A DNA stretch of 64,000 nucleotides from positions 620,001-684,000 of the forward strand of contig NW_027183804.1 in assembly GCF_041296385.1 (NCBI RefSeq), in the 5' to 3' direction. Position 1 is the first letter of the stretch. The number at the start of each line of letters is the position of its first letter. The stretch comes from Aphelocoma coerulescens. Taxonomy: Eukaryota; Chordata; Aves; Passeriformes; Corvidae. The position numbers and the translations under genes were made by a program. The notes under the pieces were generated by a model that worked only from the letters and a program-made list of their open reading frames with translations, had not been told where the DNA came from and did no database searches. Shown in pieces: positions 1-9,929 of this stretch.

Positions 1-1670
1 ATTAGGTATTTGCATGCATAAAGGAGAAAAATATTGGATTACAGAAAATTTAGGAACAAGTGGAAACAGACTAAGAAGCAATTGTCCAAAAGGAGAAAAA
101 TAGATTTGCTCCACAGCTGCCACCAGGGGAACAGTCCAAGATTTGGTAAAAGAGCAAGTGGTAAGTAAAGATACAAAGCCAGCACAGCAACCTCGCCCTA
201 TATTCACCTCACCACGCCAGGACCTGTATGCAAAGCTCAAACAACAAAGAGGAAAAAACCCCAAGGTTAGGAAAAAACCTGTTTGTGGAATTGGGGGAGA
301 GGATAGGTAAAGAACTTAACATAACCAACTGTTGGGTCTGTGGAGGAGCTTTAATGACAGAAGAATGGCCACGGAAAGGTAGCAGCGTAGGCCCGGTAGA
401 ACTCCTTAAATGGAACCGGACAAATATAAGAGGGGGGAACCGACCTGAGGGGTGGATTTTAAGTTCAACAGTGATAGGGGAAGAATGCCTCTGGCGAACT
501 GGGATAAACTTTCTTAATGAAGTAGGAAACACTCCCTGTAAAAGCTATAAAGTGAGTAACAAAACTTCAAGGTGGTGGGTCCCAGAAAAACCAACTTGGT
601 ATTGAGCCCAGAAAAAAGGAAAAGACTGTGTATATGATCATGAAGTTGGACTCTTTCAGTGTAATGACACGAGGAAAAATCCTTATTTTGGAATCCCAGA
701 AATAGCCAAATTTGGGGAGAATATAAATCAACAAGAAGGTGATTATTGGAAAGCACCAGATGGCTTCTTTTGGATATGTGGGAAAAGGGCATCCCCAAGA
801 CTCCCTTCACATTGGAAAGGGAGTTGTACACTAAGAATCATTCAACCAGGGTTTTTCCTTTTCCCAGAACCAGTGGGAGATCAATTAGGTATACCTCTCT
901 ATGAAGACTTCAAAAGAAAGAAAAGAGATTTAATTGGAGGATTCCAAAAATGGAAAGATGAGGAATGGCCCCCTGAACGAATATTAGAAACAGATGGGCC
1001 AGCTACCTAAGCACAAGATGGAAGCTGGGGATATCAGACCCCAATTTACATGCTGAATCGTATCATCAGACTCCAAGCTCTTGTAGAAATCATAACCAAT
1101 GAAACAGCTGGGGCTATGGAATTAATAGTCAGCCAGCAACGCCAAACCAGAGCTGCAATACATCAAAATAGGCTGGCTTTAGACTATTTACTGGCCGAAG
1201 AAGGCGGTGTGTGCAGGAAGTTCAATACATCGGACTGTTGTTTAAAAATTGATGACAATGGGGATGCCGTTCTAGATATGGCCAACCAAATCAGAAAAAT
1301 AGCCCATGTACCAGTCCAAAAATGGGAATCAATGATGTCTGCTAACTGGTGGGATGGCATATTGGGGAAAGAATGGTGGAAGAAGCTAGGTTTCTTCCTC
1401 TTATGTGCTACAGCTAGTCTAATATTTCTCCCTTGCTTGATCCCCTGCTTTATTCGGCTAATCACCAGCATAGTTCAAGGCATGCAAGTTGTGGCAATGC
1501 CTACTGACCCAAAGTTGGCTATGTCTGGAACAGCACAAAAAATTATGGTATTAAAAAGACAAAGTGATACAAAAGACCCTCTTGAAGAAGCCAAATTGAT
1601 CTGTGAAAAGAACGAACAGACATTAGAAGCCAAGCAAAAAGAATTATTGCTCAAGCCAAATGATTTATAA
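1..1670 (+). pseudogene. env: ERV1 env remnant (SU and TM parts), broken
   Basis: Retroviral envelope, the surface/transmembrane glycoprotein precursor. Pieces seen: the end of an SU segment (1-103, stop TAG); 228-605 with the CWVC (CXXC) motif of gamma-type SU near 332-343, ending in TGA at 603-605; an open stretch in the same frame to TAA at 1,008-1,010; then 1,050-1,670 (TM). At least one frame change lies between the first two pieces. A basic stretch (KRKKR, about 912-926) is a candidate SU/TM processing region. The stops make an intact product impossible. The break pattern is the same as in copy 2 (39,656-41,098), so the damage predates duplication. Confidence 0.88.
1050..1670 (+). pseudogene. 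env: ERV1 env TM segment, 206-codon open stretch
   Basis: Longest surviving env reading frame. It shows the heptad-like region [11 protein letters not shown], then [17 protein letters not shown], the immunosuppressive-domain-like segment of class I TM proteins. This is followed by a disulfide motif with seven residues between the first Cys and the CC pair (CX7CC; CX6CC is the usual gammaretroviral form). A membrane anchor ([20 protein letters not shown]) follows at about residues 112-131, then a charged cytoplasmic tail of about 75 residues, long for a gammaretrovirus. No signal peptide belongs to this piece. It is the 3' part of a broken gene and an independent product is unlikely. Confidence 0.85.
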
Positions 1671-1676
1671 AATAGA

Positions 1677-1687
1677 AAAGGGGGGAT
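1677..1687 (+). other. ERV1 polypurine tract (plus-strand primer)
   Basis: AAAAGGGGGGATT directly precedes the LTR start TGTTATAAAC. Its position and composition fit the plus-strand priming site. Confidence 0.85.
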
Positions 1688-2345
1688 TGTTATAAACATA
1701 TATTATATTAGCTTCTCGCAAAGTATAAAGTAGATATTATATAACGTTAGAAATGCTTTCTGCTGTGTGGATGTAGTTTTCTCTCTTTTTAGCAAGAATG
1801 TTAGCAAGTGTGAGCACGTAAGATAACCTCCAAACGAACAGAGGATGAGGCCCGAAAAGCTGCTAATCAACACTTTGTCTAGGGAGCAAAAGGGCCCAAA
1901 GGCTACTCCGCCCGGAGAACGGGCGGCCAGGAGAGTCCGGGAGATTTTATCACCACTCTGCCCGGAGAGACGAAGAGGCCCAAAGCTGCAATCAGCCCTG
2001 ACTGTCTGGAGAATTAAGAAATCCACCCTACCATCGACTCTTGCCTAGCGGGCCCAACCCCAAGAATCAAGAGAAATAAAACCACAAGGCAGAAGACTAG
2101 GCACGCTCTAAAAAGGCGGAACCAAGGAGTGGCCATGCAGAACAGCTCCAGGAAAAGTTTTAATATGAATAAAGAACAGACAGTAAAAACGGTATAAAAA
2201 GGACTGACCTCTGGCATCAGGTGTGCTCTTGGCAGAGCGCCAAGGCAACTGGCTGTTACCCCGTTGCTTTATTTGATGTGTCTCTTATTGTCTTTATATT
2301 AAACCCCTTTAAATTCTCACAGGAGAGTGAACTTCGTTTTTCACA
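1688..2345 (+). repeat. ERV1 3' LTR, copy 1
   Basis: 658 bases bounded by TG...CA (TGTTATAAAC to TTTTTCACA). A TATA box (TATAAAA) lies at 2,193-2,199 and an ATTAAA polyadenylation-like signal at 2,298-2,303, giving plausible U3-R-U5 order. By eye it differs from the 5' LTR (31,669-32,325) at 23 substitutions plus one indel, about 3.5%. It differs from the copy 2 3' LTR at one base. Confidence 0.92.
2193..2199 (+). promoter_or_regulatory. TATA box of ERV1 3' LTR
   Basis: TATAAAA inside the 3' LTR, about 200 bases upstream of the CpG island in arm A. Initiation here would read rightwards into the island. Confidence 0.6.
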
Positions 2346-2394
2346 GAGAGAAGTTGTTCCCCCTGACAGCTAAGCTCCAACTACGGTGTCGCTT

Positions 2395-3300
2395 ATGTCC
2401 TTCCCAGGACGGGCGGGAAAACGCCTCGGCGCAGCGCAGCGCTGGCCGGGAGCGGCCGGCACGGCACCGAGCGCGCTCCCCACTCCCTCCCGCCCGCGCC
2501 GCTGCGGAGACCCCGGGTTCGCCGGAATCGGCCACATGCTGCACGGAGGGCAGCGCGGCAAAGGCGGCCTCCCCTCGTCGCCCGGGGAAGGCCGGCCTCG
2601 GATCCCCGCTCTCTCCACCGGCACGGGCAGTGCCAGCAGCCTCTCGCTGTGGCCGCCGCTGGCCGAAAGCCTCGCCGCGCACCGCCCGGCCGGCCCCGCC
2701 GCTCCGCGGGGTCACACGGCACCTGCCGTGGGCGGCCGCCGAGCGACAGGAAGCAGAAGCGCTCACCGCCGCGCCGCTCGCCGCCCCGCCCGGGCGCTCC
2801 TCTCCTCGCGCTACCACGATGGCGCCGGCCCGCCCCGCCTTCCCCGTCGCCTGCGGCGCAACGCGGCTGCTCCGAGCCACGCAGCACGCGTGCGGCCGGG
2901 CCCTGCCGAGCTGCCGGCGGAGCCGGGGCACAGCCCGGGCGGGAGAGCTTCCGGCGAGGCTGGGCGGGCGGCGAGCGCGGCCGAGCGTGAGCGCGCCAGG
3001 CGGGCGGCGGGCGGCGGCGCGATGGAGAGCTAGATGGAGGCGGCAGCACCGCGCGGCATAAAATAGCTGATCGTCCGGCAGCCGCCCGCTCCGCAGCCCC
3101 TCGGCTGCTGTCGAGAAGGGCCCCGGCCCTGGCCGCGCCGGTGGCGAGGCGGCTCCGCAGCCCGCGGGCAGCCCTGGCGGGGCAGGGGAGCACTGCGGGC
3201 AGCCCCGGGGCCGCGCAGCCGTCTGCAACGCGCGGTGGGAGCCGCTGGGAACTATTTTACACGTCCCGGGGGGCTGGAGAGGAGCACGGAGACCACGCGG
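2395..3300. promoter_or_regulatory. CpG island / promoter-like block, arm A copy 1
   Basis: About 900 bases of extreme GC richness, dense in CpG and with many GGGCGG/CCGCCC (GC-box-like) hexamers, between AT-richer flanks. An ATAAAATA TATA-like element lies near 3,059. Long open frames on every strand here are a composition effect. Four copies exist: this one, about 23,743-24,650, about 41,823-42,730 and from about 63,162 to the window end. It starts about 50 bases beyond the ERV1 3' LTR. Retained CpG density suggests it stays or recently was unmethylated in the germ line (inference). Confidence 0.8.
2819..3061 (+). CDS. Candidate first coding exon in CpG island (unassigned)
   Basis: An ATG in good context (CTACCACGATGG) opens an 81-codon frame ending at 3,061. 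The first residues (MAPARPAFPVACGATRLL) are rich in Arg and Ala with no acidic residue for about 40 positions, like a mitochondrial presequence. A donor-like GTGAGC at 2,987 would end the exon after 56 whole codons. The exon would read toward the palindrome centre. The same ATG occurs on the minus strand at 24,224 and 63,643 and on the plus strand at 42,247. I do not recognise the protein; GC-rich DNA gives such frames by chance, so this is only a candidate. Confidence 0.22.
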   Translation: MAPARPAFPVACGATRLLRATQHACGRALPSCRRSRGTARAGELPARLGGRRARPSVSAPGGRRAAARWRARWRRQHRAA

Positions 3301-3353
3301 CAGGTCGCTGCCGTTAGGGAAAATTAATCCACGATGCCTGAGGTTTATATCCG

Positions 3354-3814
3354 AAAAGGAGACAGAGGAGTCCTGCAACATTCTTCGACTACAGGGAGAG
3401 TCCATGGGGCTTTTCCCATGGCGTCTGTCAAACGGTTGCGGGATGCAGCCCCCTTTTGATGCCAAGTTCCCGGCCACAGCACCCTCTTCCTTTTCCCCAC
3501 TGGCTGAGGTATTCGGGAGATACAGACTTCCGGAACTGCCTACTCTATGCGCCCCCCTCTAATATGCACCCCCCTCTTGGCATCGAGAAGAAAGAAAAGA
3601 ACCCCATTCCTAATGCTCTTAAGTCTTTGTTGCCTTGCTCTAGGTTCAGGAATTTAACACGGCCTTGATTAATCAACAGTCTCTGATGATTAGTAACAGT
3701 TCTAGAGAACTCCTAGTTTCTTCTGTTACTTCACTAGCCATAACTTCCTAGCCTTGTCTACAGGCCGATTCACACGGTCTCTTTGTAAAGACTCATCCAT
3801 CTCATTCCTTTTAA
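3354..3814 (-). repeat. ERV2 3' LTR, arm A copy 1
   Basis: 461 bases, matching the 5' LTR at 7,016-7,454 with many substitutions and a roughly 20-base length difference. On the minus strand it follows a purine-rich AGAGGAGGGA. The start reads TTAAAAGG where the 5' LTR reads TGAAAGG. Both end ...TGTCTCCTTTT, without the usual CA, so the exact 3' edge is uncertain. Confidence 0.75.
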
Positions 3815-3954
3815 TCCCTCCTCTTTTTATTTGCTCTGTATTTGTCTTTACAAACCTTAATTACCATGGATTTAATTTTTTCTTCTGGAGTCTTCTTGGG
3901 TTTTGCTATTATTTGCAGTGACATTCTTTTCTGTCCTTTTGTAGTCATTTCTGG

Positions 3955-5560
3955 ATCAGGTAGGCATGGCTGCTAGCGGCATCCCCTTGAGCACCTGCTG
4001 AAAGAGCTGCAGCCAGCATGGTGTCACGCATGGTAAAAAGATGAGAATTGCGATAGCATATAAGAGGAGAAATCGTATTCATTTAGCCCAGAGCTGGCCA
4101 GTTAACTATGAAAATATGTCCCATTCCCATCCTTTCAACATTTGGACAGGTCCACGAGCTGACGTTATTTCCTTTGTTATTTGTTTGACCACTTTTCCGC
4201 TGTCATCTGCTTGCAAACAGCAGCTCGAGTCATTTAATTTCCCACAAACTCCTCCTTCTTCTGCCAACAGATAATCTAATACCATCCAATGTTGAATTAC
4301 CGCTTTCCTCATTTAAGTGGGTTGCTCAGCAAAAAGGTCAAGCGCTGTGGCTGGCTGGTTGGTAATTATTTCCGAGACAGCTTGTAACCTAATTATCTCC
4401 TTCAAATGATAAATGGGTTCCCAGGCATCTGGGATTAATTCCTTAGGTTTCCAAGGGGCTGGTCCATCGTGTTGGGTAACTTGTTCTGTTGGCCGTTCAT
4501 CATTTCCCCGTTTTGGGGTGCTCCCTCCAGCCAGGGCTGCATCAGCTGACTGCTTTTCTCTAATTAAATCATCACAGATTTTGATTCCTAAGCGATTTCC
4601 CAGAACTTGTAGTAGCAAAAAGAACAACAGTCTACTAAATATACCATATCCCTGACCAGTTTGGAGGTAACCTGAGCTAAGCATGTTGGCCACAAATCCA
4701 ATACTGTCCTTTCAAAGCCCGTGTTCCATTAGCAAAGGAACCTACCCATGGTCATCAATTGGTGGCTCAAAATACAGCAGGATTCCCGGGCCTAACGGTC
4801 CTCCAACAAGAGTTGCCCCACCATAAGGGTCCCAGCATTTGCATTTCCAAGCTCCCGCACAGGGTTCCCACCTACATTTACATCTGCAAGCTGCTTGGTT
4901 GGATTTGGAGCAGAACTCACTAAAAGGCTTTGAGTTCCAATCCGGTGTGGCCATTCCCACTGATAATCACAAACAACATGTCTTCTACTTGTGGAATTTT
5001 TGTGGGGACTGCTCAAAAACAGGTGGTCAAAAAAACCCCTTGTCCCTCCCCATTGCTTTACAGGCTTCCAAATATTTTTGGTAAGTGTGATAAGAACGCC
5101 TTACGCAGCTACTGTTAGTGAGCCGAACAGGTATTTGATTGCATTTGCCTTGATATTTGGAACAATTGGAAGGAGGGCAATTGGGGGTCCAAACCCAGTT
5201 GTTCAAGCCCAGAGGGAAAGTCAATTGACAATTGCCTTTTCCTACATAGACACGCCCTATCCTATTAGGCAATAAGTGCCTGTTGGAGAAGAATGAAGTG
5301 GCCGTGAACTTCCTTCTTTGGCCCCAAATCCCATCCCACTGTGGCCCTCACATTGACCCACCATTTAGGTTCAGCTGGGCTAGCCAACTATGGCCACTAT
5401 TCAGATCCTCCTGGCCTTCCACAGAGCCAGCAATTGCTAAGGTTAAAAACTTTTGCTACTTCTTCTCCTAAGGCTGCAAATTGATTCTCCCACTCCTGGC
5501 CTAAACTCAGCTGACCATATCAAAGTAGAATTAGTAAGGAAAATGTTTTAATAGTGTCAT
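3955..5560 (-). pseudogene. env: ERV2 env remnant, arm A copy 1
   Basis: Reading on the minus strand: SU with NCWLCGG (the CXXC motif) near 5,430; Cys-rich segments at 5,272-5,027 and 4,960-4,742; a TM piece at 4,693-4,313 ending in TAA; then 4,312-4,106 with [13 protein letters not shown] and a CX7CC motif; and a hydrophobic anchor near 4,070-3,990. At least four stops and several frame changes break it. Its closest relative in the window is the ERV1 env. No product is expected. Confidence 0.82.
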
Positions 5561-5986
5561 CTAATTAGCTAGTCTAATTTTCCCGTTGTCTTCTGCAGCA
5601 CCTGTGGCAATTGAAGACACAGAAACCACTTAACGTAACAAAATGGCCACAAGTATTAGCCCCCAAGTGAGTGGAGATTCTAGAGGAGGGATGCCTTTAC
5701 AGTCTATTTCAGCAGACGGTCTGAAGGTAGGACTGCGGGGCTTCTTCCGATGTCGAAGCACTGCCTACTGCTCCGGCCCACTCCTGCAGAGTGTCAGTCA
5801 CGGCCTCCCGGCCTTCTCCTCCAGCTGAGATGTGCAAATCTCTGAGGCTTCAGAGACCTTGACCCGAGAGTGACGGGTTCACCTGTGTTCAGCTTACTTG
5901 ACGGCTGTTTCTGTCGTCAGTGACACTTGGAATGGGCCACACCATTTCACCAGCACTGGCGCTTCTTTCTACTCCTTAATTAGGAC

Positions 5987-6720
5987 TCAATCTCCTGGTT
6001 GGATGTTAAAAGCAGCAAAGTCCAAAGGCCGGGCTTGCGCCAGCTGAGTTTCCTGTTGAAGGGGTTTCACAAGAAGCAGGATCCTGGCCACAGATGGTTT
6101 TAAAAATGCATCACTTGCCTCTACCCCCCCCACTGGGTGGAGACTTACCAGGAGGGCAATTGCAAACAACGATTGAAAGGGAGATAACTGAATCTCTCTT
6201 CTGGGTTGGGCCCTCATTCTCACCAAAGCCAATGTCCAAAGCCCTACCCATGGCATCTTGGTTTCTATTACCAGCTTCAAAAGGTGTTTATTTCTCTCTT
6301 CATTGTTTTCTACCCGAGCCGAGCTCTGGGGGTGCCAGGGCCTATGGAGGTTCCATTGTGTTCCTAAAGAAGCCAAAACCCCTTGAAGGATCTTTCCTGC
6401 AAAATGAGTTCCCCTATCTGAATCTATTGCTTCTACAATGCTGTATCTTGGAATGATTTGTTCCAAAAATGCCTTAAGAACAGATCTTGTCATTACTGAA
6501 GTAGTTGGAAATACTTCTGGCCACCTTGCTAGCTGACATACGATTACCAGAAGATATTAAGCCTTGCCACTTGGGGCATCTCTGGAAAATCCACCTGGCA
6601 TCTTTGGAAGGGCCATGCAGCCCAAGGCCTCCCTCCTCTAGCAAGTTACTTTGTAACTTGGCTGTTGGCTTTAGCACAGATCAAGCAACCTTCAACAGCT
6701 CCTTTTGCCAGTCTAAAAAG
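5987..6720 (-). pseudogene. pol: ERV2 pol remnant: integrase core, arm A copy 1
   Basis: Integrase inserts viral cDNA into host DNA using a D,D-35-E triad. The 168-codon stretch 6,493-5,987 contains AIDSDRGTHF (second Asp region) and WHPQSSARVENN (Glu region). The first Asp (VDFPEMP) and the zinc-finger Cys pair (CLICAKA) are readable upstream (6,720-6,500) in another frame and are separated by stops. This arm has a CTC insertion and eight Gs near 6,125 relative to arm B, which keeps the frame open to 5,987. In arm B the frame stops early. Confidence 0.83.
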
Positions 6721-7015
6721 ACCCCCAGCAACATACATCATGAGATAGGCTTCTGCCAATCCTCAGGAAGTGCAAGAACTCTCTTAATGGAGTTGCTTTA
6801 ATATTGGTAGGGCCAAAGGTTCTGGTATCTCTTGTTTGCCATCCCTTGGAAACCAATTCTTGCCTTTTTTCTCTGCCACACGACTTTTAACTGTATGTCA
6901 AACTGCTGTGGTAGAAAAGACAGCTTCCTGGGCAGTGATGGAGTCACGGGGAGCAAAGGGGGCATCTTGGAGAGTTCTGGCAGAAGTGTGGCTTTCTGAG
7001 TTTCTTCATCCACCA

Positions 7016-7454
7016 AAAAGGAGACAGAGGAGTCCTGTAACATTCTTCAACTCCAGGGAGAGGCCATGGGGCTTTTGCCATGGAGTCTCTCAAATGATTG
7101 CGGGAAGCAGCCCCCTTCTGATGTTAAGTTCCTGGCAACAGCACCCTCTGAGGTACTCGGGAATTACAGACTTCCGGAACTGCCTACTCTACGCCCCCCT
7201 CTAATATGCACTCCCCTTTTGGAATGGAAAAGGAAGAAAACCAAACTATTCCTAATGCTGGGAAGTCTTTGCTGCCTTGCTCTAGGTTCAGGAATTTAGC
7301 AGGGCCTTGGCTGAGCAACAGTCTCTGTTGATTAGTAACAGTTTCTAGAACGAATACTTTCTTCTGTTACTTCCCCCCCTGTAAATTCCTAGCCTTGTCT
7401 AAGGAGAGATTCACACGGTCTCTTTGTAAAGACACATCTATCTTACTCCTTTCA
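7016..7454 (-). repeat. ERV2 5' LTR, arm A copy 1
   Basis: About 439 bases homologous to 3,354-3,814. It begins on the minus strand with TGAAAGGAGTAAG and ends before TGGTGGATGAAG, which is in the place expected for a primer binding site although I cannot assign the tRNA. Confidence 0.75.
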
Positions 7455-7522
7455 CTCCCACACCTTCCTTGCGGTGGAACGGCTCTCCCCGGCACAGCAC
7501 CTGGCACAAAACCCCCGTATAC

Positions 7523-7577
7523 GCACACACACACCTGCACTTACCCTGCACTCCACTGCACACACACACACACACAC
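7523..7577. repeat. (CA)n microsatellites
   Basis: Two CA runs (7,523-7,534 and 7,559-7,577) separated by about 24 bases. The second is 19 bases here and 21 in copy 2 (46,987-47,007) and in arm B (19,467-19,487), a typical slippage difference. Confidence 0.9.
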
Positions 7578-7659
7578 CTCCCGCATACTAACACCCCCTC
7601 CACATCCCCACCATGCTACTTGCAGTGGCCCCGCCCCTGCCATCCCCGCCGGCTGGCAG

Positions 7660-8830
7660 CACCCACTCCTCGCATGCTTCCCCATGCCTTGCATTTCCTT
7701 GCTGCCCCCTCTGTAGCCTTCCCTCAACCTGCCTTTTCTCCCCTGCCTTGCACTGACTTGCTCACCCATCCCCCACCTGACTTCCTTTCACATTCGTCTA
7801 GGTCTGGCCTCATCTTTCCTTTTCCTTCTAGGACCCTCATTGCCTTGCCTCGCCTCGCAAAGCCACCACTTGCCTTGCCTTGCCCTTGAACCCCTCCCTT
7901 GCCTTGCATGACCTTGCTCACCCCTCCCCCACCTGGAATTCAACACCCCTTTTCAATGACATTTCTGGGCCTTGCCCTGCCCTTTCTGCTCCTCCGAGGA
8001 ATCTCAAAGCTCTCAAGCATCTCCGGTGTTTCAGGATCCCATGAGAGGAAGACCAGGGGAGGACGCATGTTGCCACACTCATCTCTGTGGGCAGCCTTTG
8101 TCTGGGAGCAATCCTTGCGTGTCTTGAACCTTGGAGGGGCAATTCACATTTTGCCCTTGAGCTCGGGGACCAGAAAGAGAGTTCTTATGCATACAAGGGA
8201 AAGCAGGTAGCTCAAGTCTTTTAGGTACAGAGGAGAGATGACCCACGCGGGATCAAGGCCACACAGAGCACTTGGTCCTGGCCACTTTTGTGTACCAGCA
8301 GTCCTTGAATGTACTTCTCACCTGCCTTGCCTGGCCTTGCCTTGGCAACACAACAGTTGCCTTGCCTTGCCCTGCTAGCCCTCTGGAGCCTTGCATTCCT
8401 TTGCACGGCCATGCCCAGCACATGACCTGTCTACTGCTTTCCTCCAGGGCCTTGGCTTGCTGAGCCCTTCCTGTTTCTGCCTGGCCTTCCCATCAGTGGC
8501 CCTTCCTTCCTACAGCCAGCCTTGCCTCTAACTTCTGGACCTTCTCTTGTCTACCACTCCATTTGCTTTCCCCTCACTGCTCTGGCCTTGCCTACCTCTC
8601 CCTTGACTTGCCCACAATTGCCTGCACTCGGTTTGCAGCGCCTTGCCTGCATGGAAGGCAAGGGAAAGAGTGGTAGGCCGGGCAAAGCAAAGCCAGCAAG
8701 TTGTAGGCAGTGCGAGGCAAGGCAGACGTAGGCAAAGGAAGCAGAGCAAGGGTACCTTAAGAAGAACTAGACAAGGCAAGGCCAAGAGACTCGGAGTGCC
8801 TTTCCTTGGGAAGGCAAGGACATAGTGCCA
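7660..8830. repeat. CTTGCC/GGCAAG-rich low-complexity tract, arm A copy 1
   Basis: Irregular array dominated by CCTTGCC, CTTGC and TTGCCT on the plus strand to about 8,650, then by the complementary GGCAAGG to about 8,830. There is no fixed period that I can see, so this is motif-dense rather than a clean tandem repeat. Open frames over it are compositional. A non-repetitive island of about 250 bases lies near 8,010-8,290. Confidence 0.8.
8641..8663. repeat. Short inverted repeat at the strand switch of the tract
   Basis: CCTTGCCT (8,641-8,648) and AGGCAAGG (8,656-8,663) are perfect 8-base complements around a 7-base loop. The motif strand of the tract flips exactly here. Confidence 0.8.
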
Positions 8831-9929
8831 GTGTTGCTGGAGCAGATGTTAAGGTACTGTGGGGAGGAATAGTCCAGCAAGACATTTCTCTTCTGGCCCC
8901 TGTGCGTGTGGGGGCAATTGTTGGACATATTCAATACTGGAGGCGGATCAGTCGCTGGATGTGTTGTATTTTGGAGGAGGGGATGCCGTTTCTTTGGAGA
9001 TGGGCTTGTAGTTGCTCTCTTTGGCAAGGAAGGCAGGTTTGGATGTGCACATCAGGTACTCCTAGGGATTTTAAAGGCTTTTCCCAACAGGCAGAGCTCT
9101 CTCTGGGTTCGAGCTGTTGAGCTGTCAGTGGGAATGCAAAGGCCAAGCTCTTAAGCTATTTGTCCTGGTGCCTTCAGTGTGTGAGCAGTCCCTGGTGCCG
9201 TTGCCTTTGGATCCTGACTCTGGGAGAGGGAAGGCTTAGGATGGTACCTAGAGCTGAGAAGGAGAGTGCTGAGAACAGCGTGTGTGCTGCTAGTTTGAGG
9301 GGTGCAGGTGAAGTTGTAGGCAGCAAGATCTTCCTCAGCTGGCACTGTTTTGAGCCCTGTTTTTGCCAGATGGTTTCAAGTTGGTGGGCGGAATCTGCGA
9401 GAGGGAAAAGATTTGTTTGGGCCATTTGTTTGGTCTGGCTCTTGGAGTGTGGTGTAAAGAAGAGTGTGCTCTTGGAAGGGGAAGATGAGGGCAACCTTTT
9501 TGTCCTGACACCGTTGATTTGAGTGCAGGGCCGTTTGCAAGTTGCCTCTGTCTGCCCTTGGGGTGGTTTCGAGCTGGGCCAGGTGCTTGGCCTTCTTTTG
9601 CAAGTCTGCAGCGCCGTCGTGTGGTTGTTTCCATGAGCGCTGACAGTGCCCGGCAAAAAGCGCTTGGCTGGCGCGGCCCCAGTCGTGTGGAAGCAGTTGG
9701 TGGAAGAGCTCCGCTGTGCATCCTGCCTCTTGGAGACATAAAAGGATGTAACCCTGCGCGTAGCGGGGAAGCAAGACGAATCTTTTCATTGTTGGCTGAG
9801 CAGTTTCTAAGTCGCAAAAGTAAAGGCACTTTCAGCACGGCCTCTTTCTTTCAGAACCTTTTCTGTGCCATCATGAACATGCTCAACATGCCACTCGCAC
9901 CCGCTGAACTGCATCAAAGGCCCTGGAGA
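8831..9929. other. Unassigned DNA, no gene seen (arm A copy 1)
   Basis: About 1.1 kb between the CTTGCC tract and the diverged unit. Frames of 100-167 codons exist on both strands, overlap each other and show no recognisable domain. The mirror copy is 17,116-18,214. In copy 2 (48,261-49,342) a 17-base net deletion joins two of these frames, which argues against coding constraint. Confidence 0.6.

Larger units (their letters stand above)
1..2345 (+). mobile_element. ERV1 provirus, 3' end (env remnant, PPT, 3' LTR), copy 1
   Basis: Right end of a class I (gammaretrovirus-like) endogenous provirus whose 5' part lies left of the window. It matches 39,429-41,773, the end of the complete ERV1 copy, with one LTR substitution seen (a C/T difference near 2,263). 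It holds broken env, a polypurine tract and a 658-base LTR. Immediately after the terminal CACA the sequence enters palindrome arm A. Confidence 0.93.
3354..7454 (-). mobile_element. ERV2 provirus, internally deleted class I ERV, arm A copy 1
   Basis: A decayed class I provirus on the minus strand: 5' LTR (7,454-7,016), part of pol (integrase), env SU and TM, 3' LTR (3,814-3,354). Gag, protease, reverse transcriptase and RNase H are missing. Its env (CWLC in SU, CX7CC in TM, similar membrane anchor) and integrase resemble ERV1, so the two are related. LTRs differ much more from each other than those of ERV1. It sits at the mirrored place in all arms, so insertion predates the inverted duplication. 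Confidence 0.88.

Noticed and set aside
2341..3477. Long frames (up to 378 codons) on both strands of the CpG island
   Set aside because: Extreme GC content depletes stop codons; frames overlap in several phases and run straight through ERV2 LTR sequence. No domain visible.
7395..7889. Frames over the (CA)n and CTTGCC tracts
   Set aside because: Low-complexity His/Thr/Pro-rich translations caused by the repeats.
8931..9838. Overlapping frames of 100-167 codons between the tract and the units
   Set aside because: Several frames overlap on both strands, none has a recognisable domain, and a 17-base net deletion in copy 2 fuses two of them.
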